64,000 nt of DNA, taken from assembly GCA_046199005.1 (NCBI GenBank), contig CP176050.1:4154001-4218000 (forward strand), read 5' to 3'. This stretch comes from Ascidiimonas sp046199005 (lineage in GTDB: Bacteria > Bacteroidota > Bacteroidia > Flavobacteriales > Flavobacteriaceae). The notes beneath the pieces are model-generated. The model worked only from the letters and a program-made list of their open reading frames with translations. It had not been told where the DNA came from and did not search any database. Below, piece after piece: positions 1 to 9,000 of this stretch (its first letter is position 1; every line of letters starts with the position of its first letter). A program made the translations under genes and the position numbers.

Positions 1-1151
1 TCTTTACAATCGCGTATTTGGGTTATAAAATCGACCAATACCATGGCATTGCGTTCAATATAATCGGTTCCTCCATTGATAATTTTACCATTATCATCGT
101 ATTTAATAAAATTAAGCGGGATAATGTCAAAATCTGAGGTTCTTAATTGTGCCCCTAAACTCCCCCCTTCAAATCTTAAAAATTCATCATAAATCTGAAA
201 TGTTCCTATCGCATCAGGTTCTCCTTCCTGAGGATCAAATCCATCTAAAACGATTACAGGCTTATCTAAATCATTGCCGCCTTTAAAAATTCGATACTCT
301 GCTGCACCCGCATAGGCTTGACTTTCATCATAGCCTTGAAAAGAGATCGCTGACCGAAATTGACCCACTGTAGAAAGGGTGCAATCAATATTCGCCGCTC
401 CCTGAATCAAATTTGCTCTCTTCGTAATAAAAGAATTTGCATTGATACGAATCTTACTATAAGTATAACGGGTAGTACTATTAGAAAAGTGTAGCTTATA
501 CTTAATGTAGTACATTCCTGCATTCCCAAAATTAACAGTTTTAGTACCATTTAGGGGTATTATTTGCCAACCCTGTCCGTTTCCAAAATCGGCTTCCAAA
601 CTGCTTATTGTTGGGTTGGCAGCTTGCATAGTAAAATCAGGTCCAGTTACAAAAGTAACTGTTGAACCTTCGCCGTTTTCCACTAAGGTGCTTACTACGA
701 ATCCGTTTCTTTCCAAATACGGACTTCGAGATCTCCCGGCAACATCCACCAACAAACTATCAGGACCCGAAAAGGCTATTAAGTTATCTTGTAATGCATA
801 TTCGTCAATGATATTAAAATCTACATTTAAAATACCAATGGGGATCTTATTTTGTTGTTCCTGTACTTTTACATTGCTTTTCAACCAAGAAACAGTTGAC
901 CATCTGGAGGTATAATCCGCAGTTTGAATCTCTGCGTAGGCATGGTAAAAGTGGTAGACTTGTGAAGTGTCAATCGCCGTTTGATTAAAATCGGGTAATT
1001 CAGACATGGGATAGACCCGGTCGTACAAAATATCTGTTGTAATCTGACTTTTATCCAGCGGTTGAAATTTTGTATCAGCACTGCTGGTGTACAGTTGAGC
1101 GTAGCTAACCAATGGCATTAGTGCCATGAAGAAAAGTAATTTTTTAAACAT
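1..1151 (-). CDS. Secreted protein, C-terminus cut off by window edge
   Basis: This reading frame starts at the ATG whose complement is at 1149-1151 and stays open to the window edge, so about 383 N-terminal residues are visible. It begins with a signal peptide (MFKKLLFFMALMPLVSYAQ). A long beta-rich region follows, with many Asn, Thr and Ser residues, as in exported Bacteroidota proteins. Near residue 320 is a hydrophobic strand then a Gly-Phe-Asp-Pro turn (KPVIVLDGFDPQEGE), which resembles the first strand and oxyanion region of alpha/beta hydrolases and could be the start of a lipase-like domain. The catalytic part lies outside the window, so the enzyme call is inference. Many such proteins end in a T9SS sorting domain, which cannot be seen here. 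Confidence 0.75.
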   Translation of the reverse strand, partial: MFKKLLFFMALMPLVSYAQLYTSSADTKFQPLDKSQITTDILYDRVYPMSELPDFNQTAIDTSQVYHFYHAYAEIQTADYTSRWSTVSWLKSNVKVQEQQNKIPIGILNVDFNIIDEYALQDNLIAFSGPDSLLVDVAGRSRSPYLERNGFVVSTLVENGEGSTVTFVTGPDFTMQAANPTISSLEADFGNGQGWQIIPLNGTKTVNFGNAGMYYIKYKLHFSNSTTRYTYSKIRINANSFITKRANLIQGAANIDCTLSTVGQFRSAISFQGYDESQAYAGAAEYRIFKGGNDLDKPVIVLDGFDPQEGEPDAIGTFQIYDEFLRFEGGSLGAQLRTSDFDIIPLNFIKYDDNGKIINGGTDYIERNAMVLVDFITQIRDCK

Positions 1152-1251
1152 TGAATATGATTTATTTATTGAAAAGAATATATTAGATGCCGTGGCAGGA
1201 GCAATCAAGATTTGATGTAAAAAGTAGAAGTATTATCAAAAATAAAATGTA

Positions 1252-1806
1252 TTAATTACTTTCGGAGAACGTCTCTAAATTTATGTTTATTTTTCCTTCC
1301 GTAAGCATCACTACATTCTGAGGATTATTTGTATCCCTAAGAATTAATTCATCAAATTGTATTATAATATGTTTATTGATTTCTAACTCTAGAACTTGAA
1401 TCTTTCCACTTTCCGTGGTCGATATATGAGTTGCAAAATTCGATACCGTCTCAAAATCTAGTTCCATAAGATTTTTGTTTTCCTGAAAAAAATCTTTATC
1501 TCCATCTGATAATTCAAGACTAAAATCACCTTTCGAAGTAACGTTTGTTATATAAAGAAATAAATCCTTCGACCCATCACCAAAAGTAAAATACCAACTA
1601 TTATTATCTTCAATAGAGACTAAAATCCCCGATTGCTGAATTGGAAAACCACCATGATCCTTAGGCACAAACAGTTCCCCATCAATTTTACAAGAAAATG
1701 TATTTTCTGTAGTGATGGGCGGTATTTTGGGATCGTCGTCACTACAAGATAGAAAGGCCAAAAAACCTAAAATTAAGCTTATAATGTAAAATTTATTCAT
1801 CTTCAA
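1252..1806 (-). CDS. Lipoprotein, tandem paralogue of upstream gene
   Basis: A 184-residue predicted lipoprotein. A short hydrophobic signal ends in the lipobox FLSC, followed by an acidic DDD stretch that favours outer-membrane sorting. The mature part begins with a Pro-rich linker and then ENTFSCKIDGELFVP, a motif nearly identical to one in the gene immediately upstream. It resembles the DUF6252-like lipoproteins of flavobacteria (recalled from family knowledge, unchecked). The start may be the Met at 1806 or the one two codons later at 1800. Either way it overlaps the 3' end of the preceding gene, so the two are probably translated from one mRNA. No enzymatic motif is visible. Confidence 0.85.
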   Translation of the reverse strand: MKMNKFYIISLILGFLAFLSCSDDDPKIPPITTENTFSCKIDGELFVPKDHGGFPIQQSGILVSIEDNNSWYFTFGDGSKDLFLYITNVTSKGDFSLELSDGDKDFFQENKNLMELDFETVSNFATHISTTESGKIQVLELEINKHIIIQFDELILRDTNNPQNVVMLTEGKININLETFSESN

Positions 1807-2365
1807 AGAAAGTTTCCAAATTGATATTAAGTTTTCCTTCAGTAAGTACTATCGTTTTTTCTGGATCATTTTTGTCCTCTAAAATAATTTCATCAAATTG
1901 AAGAATGATACGTTTATTAAGTTCTAATTCAAGAACTTTTATTTTTCCAGATTGATCTGAAGATATATGCGAAATATCTGAGCTATCTGTACTCACATCC
2001 ATTTCCATAAGATTCTTATTTTTTCCAAAAAAATCGCCATTACCTTCAGACTTGGTTAGTAAATATTCTCCTGTCTCGATTACGTCGGTAATATATATAA
2101 ATATATCCCTAGATTGATTTCTGAAAATAAATAACCAACTATTATTATTTGTTAAGTTAGTAGTTATACCTTTTAAAATAACAGGAAAACCTCCACGATC
2201 CTCTGGAACAAATAGCTCACCATTAATTTTACACGAAAATGTATTTTCTGCAGTGATGGGCGGTGCTTTGGGATCTTCATTACTGCAACTCATTAAAATT
2301 AATATTATGCATCCCCAACATATAAAAATAAAAGTATGAAGATAATAGATCTTAGTCGTTATCAT
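1793..2365 (-). CDS. Lipoprotein, tandem paralogue of downstream gene
   Basis: A 190-residue lipoprotein. The frame is open further upstream to 2446, but those codons are not signal-like. The Met at 2365 opens a proper signal peptide ending in LMSC, so it is the preferred start. The mature protein runs parallel to its neighbour: SNEDPKAPPITAENTFSCK, a GELFVP motif, a central NNSW motif and a C-terminal INLETF ending. The pair is therefore a local gene duplication that has diverged. It reads first in the pair and its stop codon overlaps the start of the next gene. Function unknown; both are probably surface or periplasm-facing outer-membrane lipoproteins. Confidence 0.85.
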   Translation of the reverse strand: MITTKIYYLHTFIFICWGCIILILMSCSNEDPKAPPITAENTFSCKINGELFVPEDRGGFPVILKGITTNLTNNNSWLFIFRNQSRDIFIYITDVIETGEYLLTKSEGNGDFFGKNKNLMEMDVSTDSSDISHISSDQSGKIKVLELELNKRIILQFDEIILEDKNDPEKTIVLTEGKLNINLETFFEDE

Positions 2366-2621
2366 TATCGTGCAGTTTAAAAAAGGTACCCTCGAGGAAT
2401 ATTCACTTTTCCAAAATAAGAAGAATCTAGATAAAGGTATCCACAATTTCTAACAAAATTGATACGTGCGTGATATTCTAGTCATTCTTTAGGGTAGGTA
2501 TAACTTTTTCCGCAAAACCTTATATTTATGATCGCAAAATTAGTATTCATTAGTTTTAATTTTTAGTAACTTCAATCCGTCATCGAAAGTTCATGATCCA
2601 ATGAGCAAACAGCAATTGTAA

Positions 2622-3713
2622 ATGCAAGCACCTGAAATTAAAAATTCTGAAGCCAAAAAAGCATGCGCTAATTGCGGGGCAGAGATGCGGTATAAACCGG
2701 GCTCCCAACAGCTACAATGCGAATATTGCGGGTATGAAGAGTTCATAGAGCAGCAAAAAACAAGTTTTGAAGAACTTGAGCTGCAGCATTACTTAAAATT
2801 AGTAGGAGAAAATGTATACACTGATAAGATTGACCTTATTCAGTGCAAAAATTGCGGTGCCAATCAACATGTAGAGGAAAATTACAAATCACTCCATTGT
2901 GTTTATTGTGCAGAGCCTTTAATTCTGGAAGATGCACAACCTGAAGGATGGATCATTCCTGGAGCAATAGCGCCTTTTCAATTTGACAATAAAAAAGCAA
3001 GACAACTGTTTTTGAAATGGGTTAATGTACTCTGGTTTGCGCCTAATAAATTAAAAAAAGCGGCCTTGGATCCGGAAGGTCTTCATGGTCTTTATGTACC
3101 CTACTGGACGTTCGACGCAGATCTTTTCGCAAATTATCAAGGCATGCGGGGAGATTATTACTACGAAACCAAGACCGTACAAACAAAAAACGGTCCCCGG
3201 AAGCAACAAGTTCGTAAAACTCGCTGGCGATCTGCATCAGGACAGGTATCTGGTTTTATAGACGATATACTCATCAATGCTTCCGAAAAAAAGAGACGTG
3301 AGATCCCTCATAAGATCGCCTTTTGGAATTTAAAGGAATTAGCACCTTTTGATCAAAAGTACCTCGCCGGATTTGTCACTGAGAAATATACGATCTCCTT
3401 AAAAGATGGTCATAAAGCATCTTACCAAAAAGCCAAAGAGATTGCCTACAACTGGATTCGGAGAGACATTGGCGGCGATACCCAGAAAATTCACCACGCA
3501 GACATCAAATTAAGCAAGGAAACCTTTAAGCACATTTTGCTTCCGGTCTATATTAGCTCTTATCGGTATAAGGGAAAAGAATATCAATTCTATATCAACG
3601 GTCAAAACGGGAATATCAGTGGCGAACGCCCTTATTCATTCTGGAAGATCTTCCTGCTCATTCTGGCAATTATAGTGGTTGTTGCGGTTATCGCATTGCT
3701 AAGTAGTAAGTAA
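2622..3713 (+). CDS. Zinc-ribbon protein with C-terminal membrane anchor
   Basis: 363 residues. Two CxxC...CxxC zinc ribbons lie at the N-terminus: CANCGAEMRY with CEYCGY (residues about 15-37), then CKNCGANQ with CVYCAEP (about 75-99). A central basic domain follows, with a repeated pattern of Tyr, Trp and Phe residues, and a single hydrophobic helix close to the C-terminus (about residues 340-359) ending LLSSK. Such proteins are often labelled as PriA-like or TFIIB-type zinc-ribbon proteins. There is no helicase domain, so that label should not be used. The last two codons (AAG TAA) are also the first six bases of a dispersed repeat, meaning the repeat lies directly at the gene end. Function unknown; topology suggests a cytoplasmic zinc domain tethered to the inner membrane. 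Confidence 0.85.
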   Translation: MQAPEIKNSEAKKACANCGAEMRYKPGSQQLQCEYCGYEEFIEQQKTSFEELELQHYLKLVGENVYTDKIDLIQCKNCGANQHVEENYKSLHCVYCAEPLILEDAQPEGWIIPGAIAPFQFDNKKARQLFLKWVNVLWFAPNKLKKAALDPEGLHGLYVPYWTFDADLFANYQGMRGDYYYETKTVQTKNGPRKQQVRKTRWRSASGQVSGFIDDILINASEKKRREIPHKIAFWNLKELAPFDQKYLAGFVTEKYTISLKDGHKASYQKAKEIAYNWIRRDIGGDTQKIHHADIKLSKETFKHILLPVYISSYRYKGKEYQFYINGQNGNISGERPYSFWKIFLLILAIIVVVAVIALLSSK

Positions 3714-3810
3714 ACTACCGTCAGGGTAAGCATATAAGGCATTTGTTTGAAACAAGCGTTTAATTACGAGGCAAGCCTCGCGGTTCAGACCCTTTGGCGG
3801 TGGCAATAAA
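3708..3810 (+). repeat. Dispersed structured repeat, copy A
   Basis: About 103 bp, related along its whole length to copies at 26121-26224 and 30789-30890, all on the plus strand. Shared blocks are AAGTAAACTAC, TCAGGG, GGCA(T/C)TTGTTTGAAAC, GGCAAGCCTC and GACCCTTTGGCGGTG. This is the most diverged copy: its first hairpin is partly lost (a G insertion and changed loop side), but GAGGCAAGCCTC is a perfect stem. Its first bases form the last two codons of the preceding gene. Confidence 0.85.
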
Positions 3811-3838
3811 AAGCCTGAGTTGAAAACTCAGGCCTTCC
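3808..3838. terminator. Bidirectional intrinsic terminator
   Basis: Perfect 9-bp stem GCCTGAGTT (3813-3821), GAA loop, AACTCAGGC (3825-3833), with A-rich sequence on the left and CTTCCTGTT on the right. It lies between two convergent genes and can serve both, more strongly on the minus strand, where the A-run becomes a U-run. Confidence 0.85.
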
Positions 3839-3855
3839 TGTTATGCTTAAATAAA

Positions 3856-4431
3856 CTATTTTCCTCCTTTGAGAGAGTCTTGCCACTTTTTAAGCTCTTC
3901 CCATTTATTTTCATACGCCATTTTTGCCTGTTTAGGCCATGTTCCAGGATTGTGTATCCTATAACGGTCTCCACCGGAATTTAGAACTTCCTGACATTTT
4001 TCTACACTACACTCTGACAGCGCCTTCCAGGTTTTTATGCCTGCTTCATTAAATAGCCCTTCTATCTTAGGTCCGATCCCTTCAACTACTTTTAGATCGT
4101 CTTGTTTGATTCTTTTTCCAAATACCGATTTAGCTAAATCTGCATTAAAAGGCACCAAGGCAGGTGCTGACGCGGCTATAGCACTTGCGCCGGTTCCTTT
4201 TGCAGGACTCTTCTTAACTGCTTCAGTTTTAGGCGAAGCTGGTTTTGCTGGTTTTGGCTTCGCTGCCAGTTTCGACTTACAATCTGCGAGATCGGCTTCG
4301 AGTGATTTATATTTTCGCTCCCAGGCCTCTACTTCAGAATTATCTGATTTTGATGATAATCTGCCAAGCAGATAACCTAATATAGCACTTATGAGGCCTA
4401 CAAGTAAGGGAATAATAATACACCAATTCAT
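3856..4431 (-). CDS. Membrane-anchored helix-hairpin-helix (H3TH-like) protein
   Basis: 191 residues. One N-terminal transmembrane helix (about residues 4-23) is followed by a short heptad-like stretch and an Ala/Lys/Pro-rich linker. The C-terminal domain, about residues 110-165, contains VVEGIGPKIEGLFNEAGIKT, the Gly-Ile-Gly-Pro-Lys signature of helix-hairpin-helix folds. Proteins of this form are often annotated as predicted 5' DNA nuclease (flap-endonuclease-like H3TH), but no nuclease active site is present, so DNA or protein binding is all that can be inferred. Only 23 bp separates it from the OmpA gene upstream on the same strand, which suggests co-transcription and an envelope role. 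Confidence 0.85.
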   Translation of the reverse strand: MNWCIIIPLLVGLISAILGYLLGRLSSKSDNSEVEAWERKYKSLEADLADCKSKLAAKPKPAKPASPKTEAVKKSPAKGTGASAIAASAPALVPFNADLAKSVFGKRIKQDDLKVVEGIGPKIEGLFNEAGIKTWKALSECSVEKCQEVLNSGGDRYRIHNPGTWPKQAKMAYENKWEELKKWQDSLKGGK

Positions 4432-4454
4432 AGTTGTGTTTTTAGTTGATTAAA

Positions 4455-5375
4455 TTAATTTATGGTTACTTCTGTTCTTCTGTTTTTTGCGCGGCCTTCT
4501 TCGGTAATATTACTGGCGATAGGTGCATCAGGTCCCTCAGAATTTGCATTTATCTTAGATTCAGGTATTCCATTATTCACGAGGTAAATTTTGATGAAAT
4601 CTGCTCTCTGCTGGCCAAGCTCTATATTCTTTTGTCGATTTCCGGTATCATCTGTATGCCCTGTAACTATGCAGATCGCACCTTCTTTTTTATCGAGATA
4701 AGAAGAGATAAGGGCAATTTTACTTCTTTGTGACTCATTGAGATTAATTTCGCTGGCTCCTGTATTAAAATACAAGATCAACGGATCTGCCTTTATTTGC
4801 TTAGCCATTGCCTCTAACTTCTCTTCAAGATTCGATGTTTCTTCCACATTTTTTTCCGCTAATGTTATTGATAGCGGACCTATAATGGTATTTCCATTTT
4901 GCAAAAGATCATCCTTCAACTCACCTTTTGTATTAAGGACTGAAGACGGAATTCCTTTCGTTACTAAGTAATTCTTAATAGAAGTAGCTCTCGCTATTCC
5001 CAAATTAGGAAACGCCGAATTATTAGTTTCCTTGTCAGAGTAATAGCCGGTAATATCAATATCATAATTGGGATTCTTTTGCATATACTGCTGTAATTTT
5101 TCAATACCGATTTCCACATCTTTTTCTACCGGATTAATGATAGGAAATCCAGAAAAATTGAAATTGAAATTATACGCGGCATCGGCGATCAATTCCCCCT
5201 CTGTAGTTTTAATTTCCAATGGGTTTCGGGTAACTACCGTTTCTGTTTCTTCGACAATTTTGGGTGGAGTTTCTGTGACTGACTCTGTTGTACTACAACA
5301 TAGAAACCAATTGAGAAACATGCCAATAATAATAGTTAGCGCAATCCCTAACAAATAGCTGGTTCGTTTTGTCAT
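4455..5375 (-). CDS. OmpA-family protein with two OmpA-like domains
   Basis: 306 residues. An N-terminal hydrophobic helix (residues about 7-27) anchors or exports the protein. The C-terminal half is a clear OmpA/Pal peptidoglycan-binding domain: LYFNTGASEINL, then VTGHTDDTGNRQKNIELGQQRA, ending AKNRRTEVTIN. The N-terminal half repeats the same plan in weaker form (FNFSGFPIINP, DIDITGYYSDKETNN, GIARATSIKNYLV), so the protein appears to contain a degenerate and a canonical OmpA domain in tandem. Family knowledge: the canonical domain binds diaminopimelate in peptidoglycan through Asp and Arg residues seen here. It is likely in an operon with the helix-hairpin-helix gene downstream. Role inferred: cell-wall tethering. 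Confidence 0.9.
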   Translation of the reverse strand: MTKRTSYLLGIALTIIIGMFLNWFLCCSTTESVTETPPKIVEETETVVTRNPLEIKTTEGELIADAAYNFNFNFSGFPIINPVEKDVEIGIEKLQQYMQKNPNYDIDITGYYSDKETNNSAFPNLGIARATSIKNYLVTKGIPSSVLNTKGELKDDLLQNGNTIIGPLSITLAEKNVEETSNLEEKLEAMAKQIKADPLILYFNTGASEINLNESQRSKIALISSYLDKKEGAICIVTGHTDDTGNRQKNIELGQQRADFIKIYLVNNGIPESKINANSEGPDAPIASNITEEGRAKNRRTEVTIN

Positions 5376-5519
5376 AAGTTGATTGTTAGTTAATTAGCTT
5401 TAAAGATAGGATTTTTTTGCAAAAACGAAGCTCGGAAAATTGAAAAGGTCTTTTGCTAAAGTAAGAATCATCGCCTGTCTAAAGTAATTTTTCCTAAAAA
5501 AACTCTTACTAGAATTTAA

Positions 5520-5933
5520 TTACCTGATCTCTTCAAAATCATCAAGAGAGAAATACGATTTGGTAGCGTCCCTACAAAGCATTTCTGTAGCGAGTCCCTC
5601 AATTATAGTTCCTGATCTTAAATTAACAGAAAACTCTTTGGAGGCAAACGTATAAACTTTATTAATCAAAGGGATATTACTCGTAGCGGCTCCAGTTAAA
5701 TAAATTTGCAACAGCTCCAGTTCAATAGTATGGTCAAATAATTTTCCGCAAATGGTATCTTGTTTATTGACCGATACTATTCGTGCCCTGAATTTCAATT
5801 GTCCTGGGGCAATACCAATATCTTCCCCTCGATAAACCGGCTTAGCAGGCTTTCCAGACGTGGTGTCCTGAGCTTTAGTTGATTTACAACTAATCAAACA
5901 AAAGAGGGTCGCTACTATTAAAAGATACCGCAT
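5520..5933 (-). CDS. Small exported lipoprotein
   Basis: 137 residues with a clean lipoprotein signal (MRYLLIVATLFCLISCKS; lipobox Cys at residue 16). The mature region has about five predicted beta strands (LKFRARIVSVNKQDTICGK, HTIELELLQIYL, KEFSVNLRSG) and two conserved-looking Cys residues (in TICGK and LCRDA). The alternation suggests a small beta-barrel or OB-like fold, which is inference. It stands alone between the OmpA gene and the T9SS gene, and the terminator at 5951-5980 separates it from the latter. Function unknown. Confidence 0.8.
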   Translation of the reverse strand: MRYLLIVATLFCLISCKSTKAQDTTSGKPAKPVYRGEDIGIAPGQLKFRARIVSVNKQDTICGKLFDHTIELELLQIYLTGAATSNIPLINKVYTFASKEFSVNLRSGTIIEGLATEMLCRDATKSYFSLDDFEEIR

Positions 5934-5949
5934 ATTTAAAGATACTAAA

Positions 5950-5980
5950 AAGCCCGAAACTATAAAGTTCCGGGCTCTTT
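5950..5980 (-). terminator. Intrinsic terminator of the T9SS gene
   Basis: Stem AGCCCGAAAC (5951-5960) and GTTCCGGGCT (5967-5976), loop TATAAA. Read as minus-strand RNA the single mismatch becomes a G-U pair, giving ten continuous pairs followed by UUUUAGU. This fits termination of the gene ending at 6002. Confidence 0.85.
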
Positions 5981-6001
5981 CAATTTATTAGATAATACTA
6001 T

Positions 6002-9000
6002 TTATCGTTTTACGATTTTAAATTGTTCATTGGTGCTATTACCACTAATGTTCACAATGTAGAATCCTGCTGGACTTGCGGAAGCATTCCAGTTAAATGA
6101 AGCTCCGGGAGCCAGTCCTTCTCTTTCGAACACCAATTGACCCGTGATCGAATAGATTCGTGCTGTTAAGTTCGAATCGGTTCTTGTATTTAAACGGAAA
6201 TTAAAGTCTCCGCCTGACGGATTCGGATAAACGATAGTTTTAGCTGTTCCTTCTAAAGAAGTCAACAATTCAGGATCGTTGCTTTCGGTACCTCCACCGG
6301 AACTTCCTGTTTCTTCCACTAGTCCAAAGATCTGGAAAACATGATCTCTTGGAGGCCGTGTGGTAAAGGCTCCTGACTGAGGCGTCCAGTCTAACGCTCC
6401 TGTACCAAACAGGTTTGCAGGATCTCTAAAAGCTGCTTCGTTACCGATTACCGCGTCTTGAGTACCCCAGAACCATTGTCTGCCACCAGGATTAAACGGA
6501 AGCGTTACGTAAACAGATAACCAATATGAACCGCTTTCTAATACCTGTGCTTCCGGAAGATCCAGTGTTAGATTGGCATCGGTAGGGGCAGATGATGGAA
6601 CCAGTGTTCCACTATTGTATATTTCTGCACCTGGAAGACCTCCTGCGTCTTCGTAAAGTACCACGGTAGCATCGGTAAATGTAGGCGCTCCATTTGCTCC
6701 ACCTACGGCCAGTATTTTATCTATAGTCCATTGATTTCCTTCCGGAATTACAAAATCATCTGAGGATTGTACCAGCGCTCCACCAAAATCGACAAATAAT
6801 TGTGAAGGTGTAGAGCTTACTCTAGGACCTGTTTGTTCGTAGATGGCGAATTCTGTAACAGTTGCAGTGAATCCTTCAGATACTTGCTCTTCTCCTGAAG
6901 TAGCGATAAGACCTATAGATGCACTTCCTTCGGTATCTGCCGCGTAACTCAGGGTGAGCGTATTACCACTTAATGAAGCAGTGACCAACGAAGGATTTGA
7001 GTTTGTAAGTTCTATACTAATCGGTGCTGGACCTCCGGAAAATAATCCCGTGATATCAATAACGGTATCCTCACTGTTAAGCGGTACGATAGTATCGCTT
7101 AATTGGAAATTGGCAGTTAGCGATAACTCCGGACGTTCACGTACGGGGAAACGGGCACTATAGAGACCATTACCATGCGAAGCTGCAGCCACAAAACCAT
7201 CTTTACGGGTTCTTACCTGCATCACTACCGCGTTCCCTATTTGTACACGTTCCTGATTCCATCTTGTGTTACTTCCGTTGATACGGGATGTAGTATATAA
7301 TCCTGTACTCGTTGCCGCATAAAGACCTTCATCTTTCCCCTTAACTGCGATCCACCGTACTGAGGGACCGTTTCCGGAACCATCAGGATTCTCTTCAAGA
7401 TTTCCACTAATGTCTGTCCAGGTCTCACCAGCATCGGTACTCATGAAAATACTGGGAATAGAATAATTAGAGAATACCGCAAATACACGATCTGCATTCG
7501 AAGGATCTACATATACATTGTTCACGTTCCCTGGAGGAAGTCCTTTTCCGGTTGAAATATCAACTGCGGGTTGCTCATCGATATTTGCATTATCCATTCG
7601 GTAAATACGCCCTGAATTGGTGCCGTAGTACAATCGGTTTGCTACCGGATAAGTAGAAACATCCAAAGATGTGATCGTGCTTCCGTCTGGTGTAGCAGTT
7701 TGCTCAAGGATCACCCAGTTTACGGGAGTTGTCGCATTTGAAAATAAAGGAATCTCATCTAGATTGTTGTTACGAAGCATACGATTCCCTGAAGGTAGGT
7801 ACATGATATTATCGTTGTTGGGATCTAGTACAAAGGGAGCAATAAATGAGAACGTGCTTACGATGGAAGGTCTGACTCTTGTGAAAGAAACAAATTCTCC
7901 ATTTTCGTCAAAATTAAATCGGTAAATATTTCCACGTTGTGAAGATACATAACGGGTTCTTCCACCGTCTGCTATTGCATTATAGGAACCATCACCTCCA
8001 AAGTCTTCTTCCCAGATCGCATTGCTTGCGGTAGAATCTGTAAACCAGGTTCCGTTATCCTGAAAACCGGCAACGAGATCATCGCTGTTCGCTTCAGGAT
8101 CGAAAGCGACTGCATAGGGTTGTGTAGAAAGGTATCCATTATTGAGATCGGTCCACGCAACAGGTACCGCCGGACTTAAAGATGTTGTAATGTCTTCTGT
8201 AACATGCACCCCACCATCTGTTCCATTCAAAGCTTTATTAGGGTTCGAAGGGAAAAACAATAAGGCATGATGATCAGGGTGATTTTGCGGATATACAGAT
8301 ACGTTATTAATAGGCGAATATCCTCCTATCCAGCTTTCCTGACCTACCTGAGTTCGAAAACCGTCCATAGAGCGGTATAGATTAGTTCCTGCTACGAAAA
8401 CCATATCAGAATTCGTAGGATGCACTTTCACGAACATATTATAACCTCCCTGAAGATTAAGATTTCCAACAGGGCCACCTATAGTGGTTGGAAGGCTTGC
8501 TGATAAATCTGTCCATTGCTCTGCCTCAGTAGCAGCATCTGCATCATATTTCCATAGAAAGGCAGGACCTCCAATAAAAAACGTATTTTGAGCATAGAAC
8601 CATACAGTACTTTCGTCTGAAGGATCATAACCCATAACAGTTCTTCCAAAAGTAGGAGCTAATCCTGCAGGTGTAATGTTGGTCCAGTTATCCCCATCGG
8701 TGGAAACAAACCATCCTGCATTTGGGATTCCTCCGGCATCTATAGTTGCATAGATCGTTCCGGAGGGCGTTATGATTACTTCAGTAAGATTATCAAATCC
8801 TCCTTCAAGCACTTCTTCAAAGGTGTCTCCACCATCTTGCGAACGCCAAATACCATCTATAGTTCCCAGATAAACATCTCCATTTATAGGGTGAACAGCA
8901 ATACTGCTCACGACATCAAATGGAGAAGCAAATCTAATATCTCCATCACTGGTAGACTCCAGTAATCTCCAGGTTCTTCCACCATTCATTGACTTGTAAA

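Noticed and set aside
616..915. 99-residue plus-strand frame in the first gene
   Set aside because: Antisense to the secreted protein frame, which has a signal peptide and proper start at 1151.
2366..2446. Extension of the tandem lipoprotein to an upstream Met at 2446
   Set aside because: The extra residues precede and disrupt an otherwise complete lipoprotein signal; the Met at 2365 is better.
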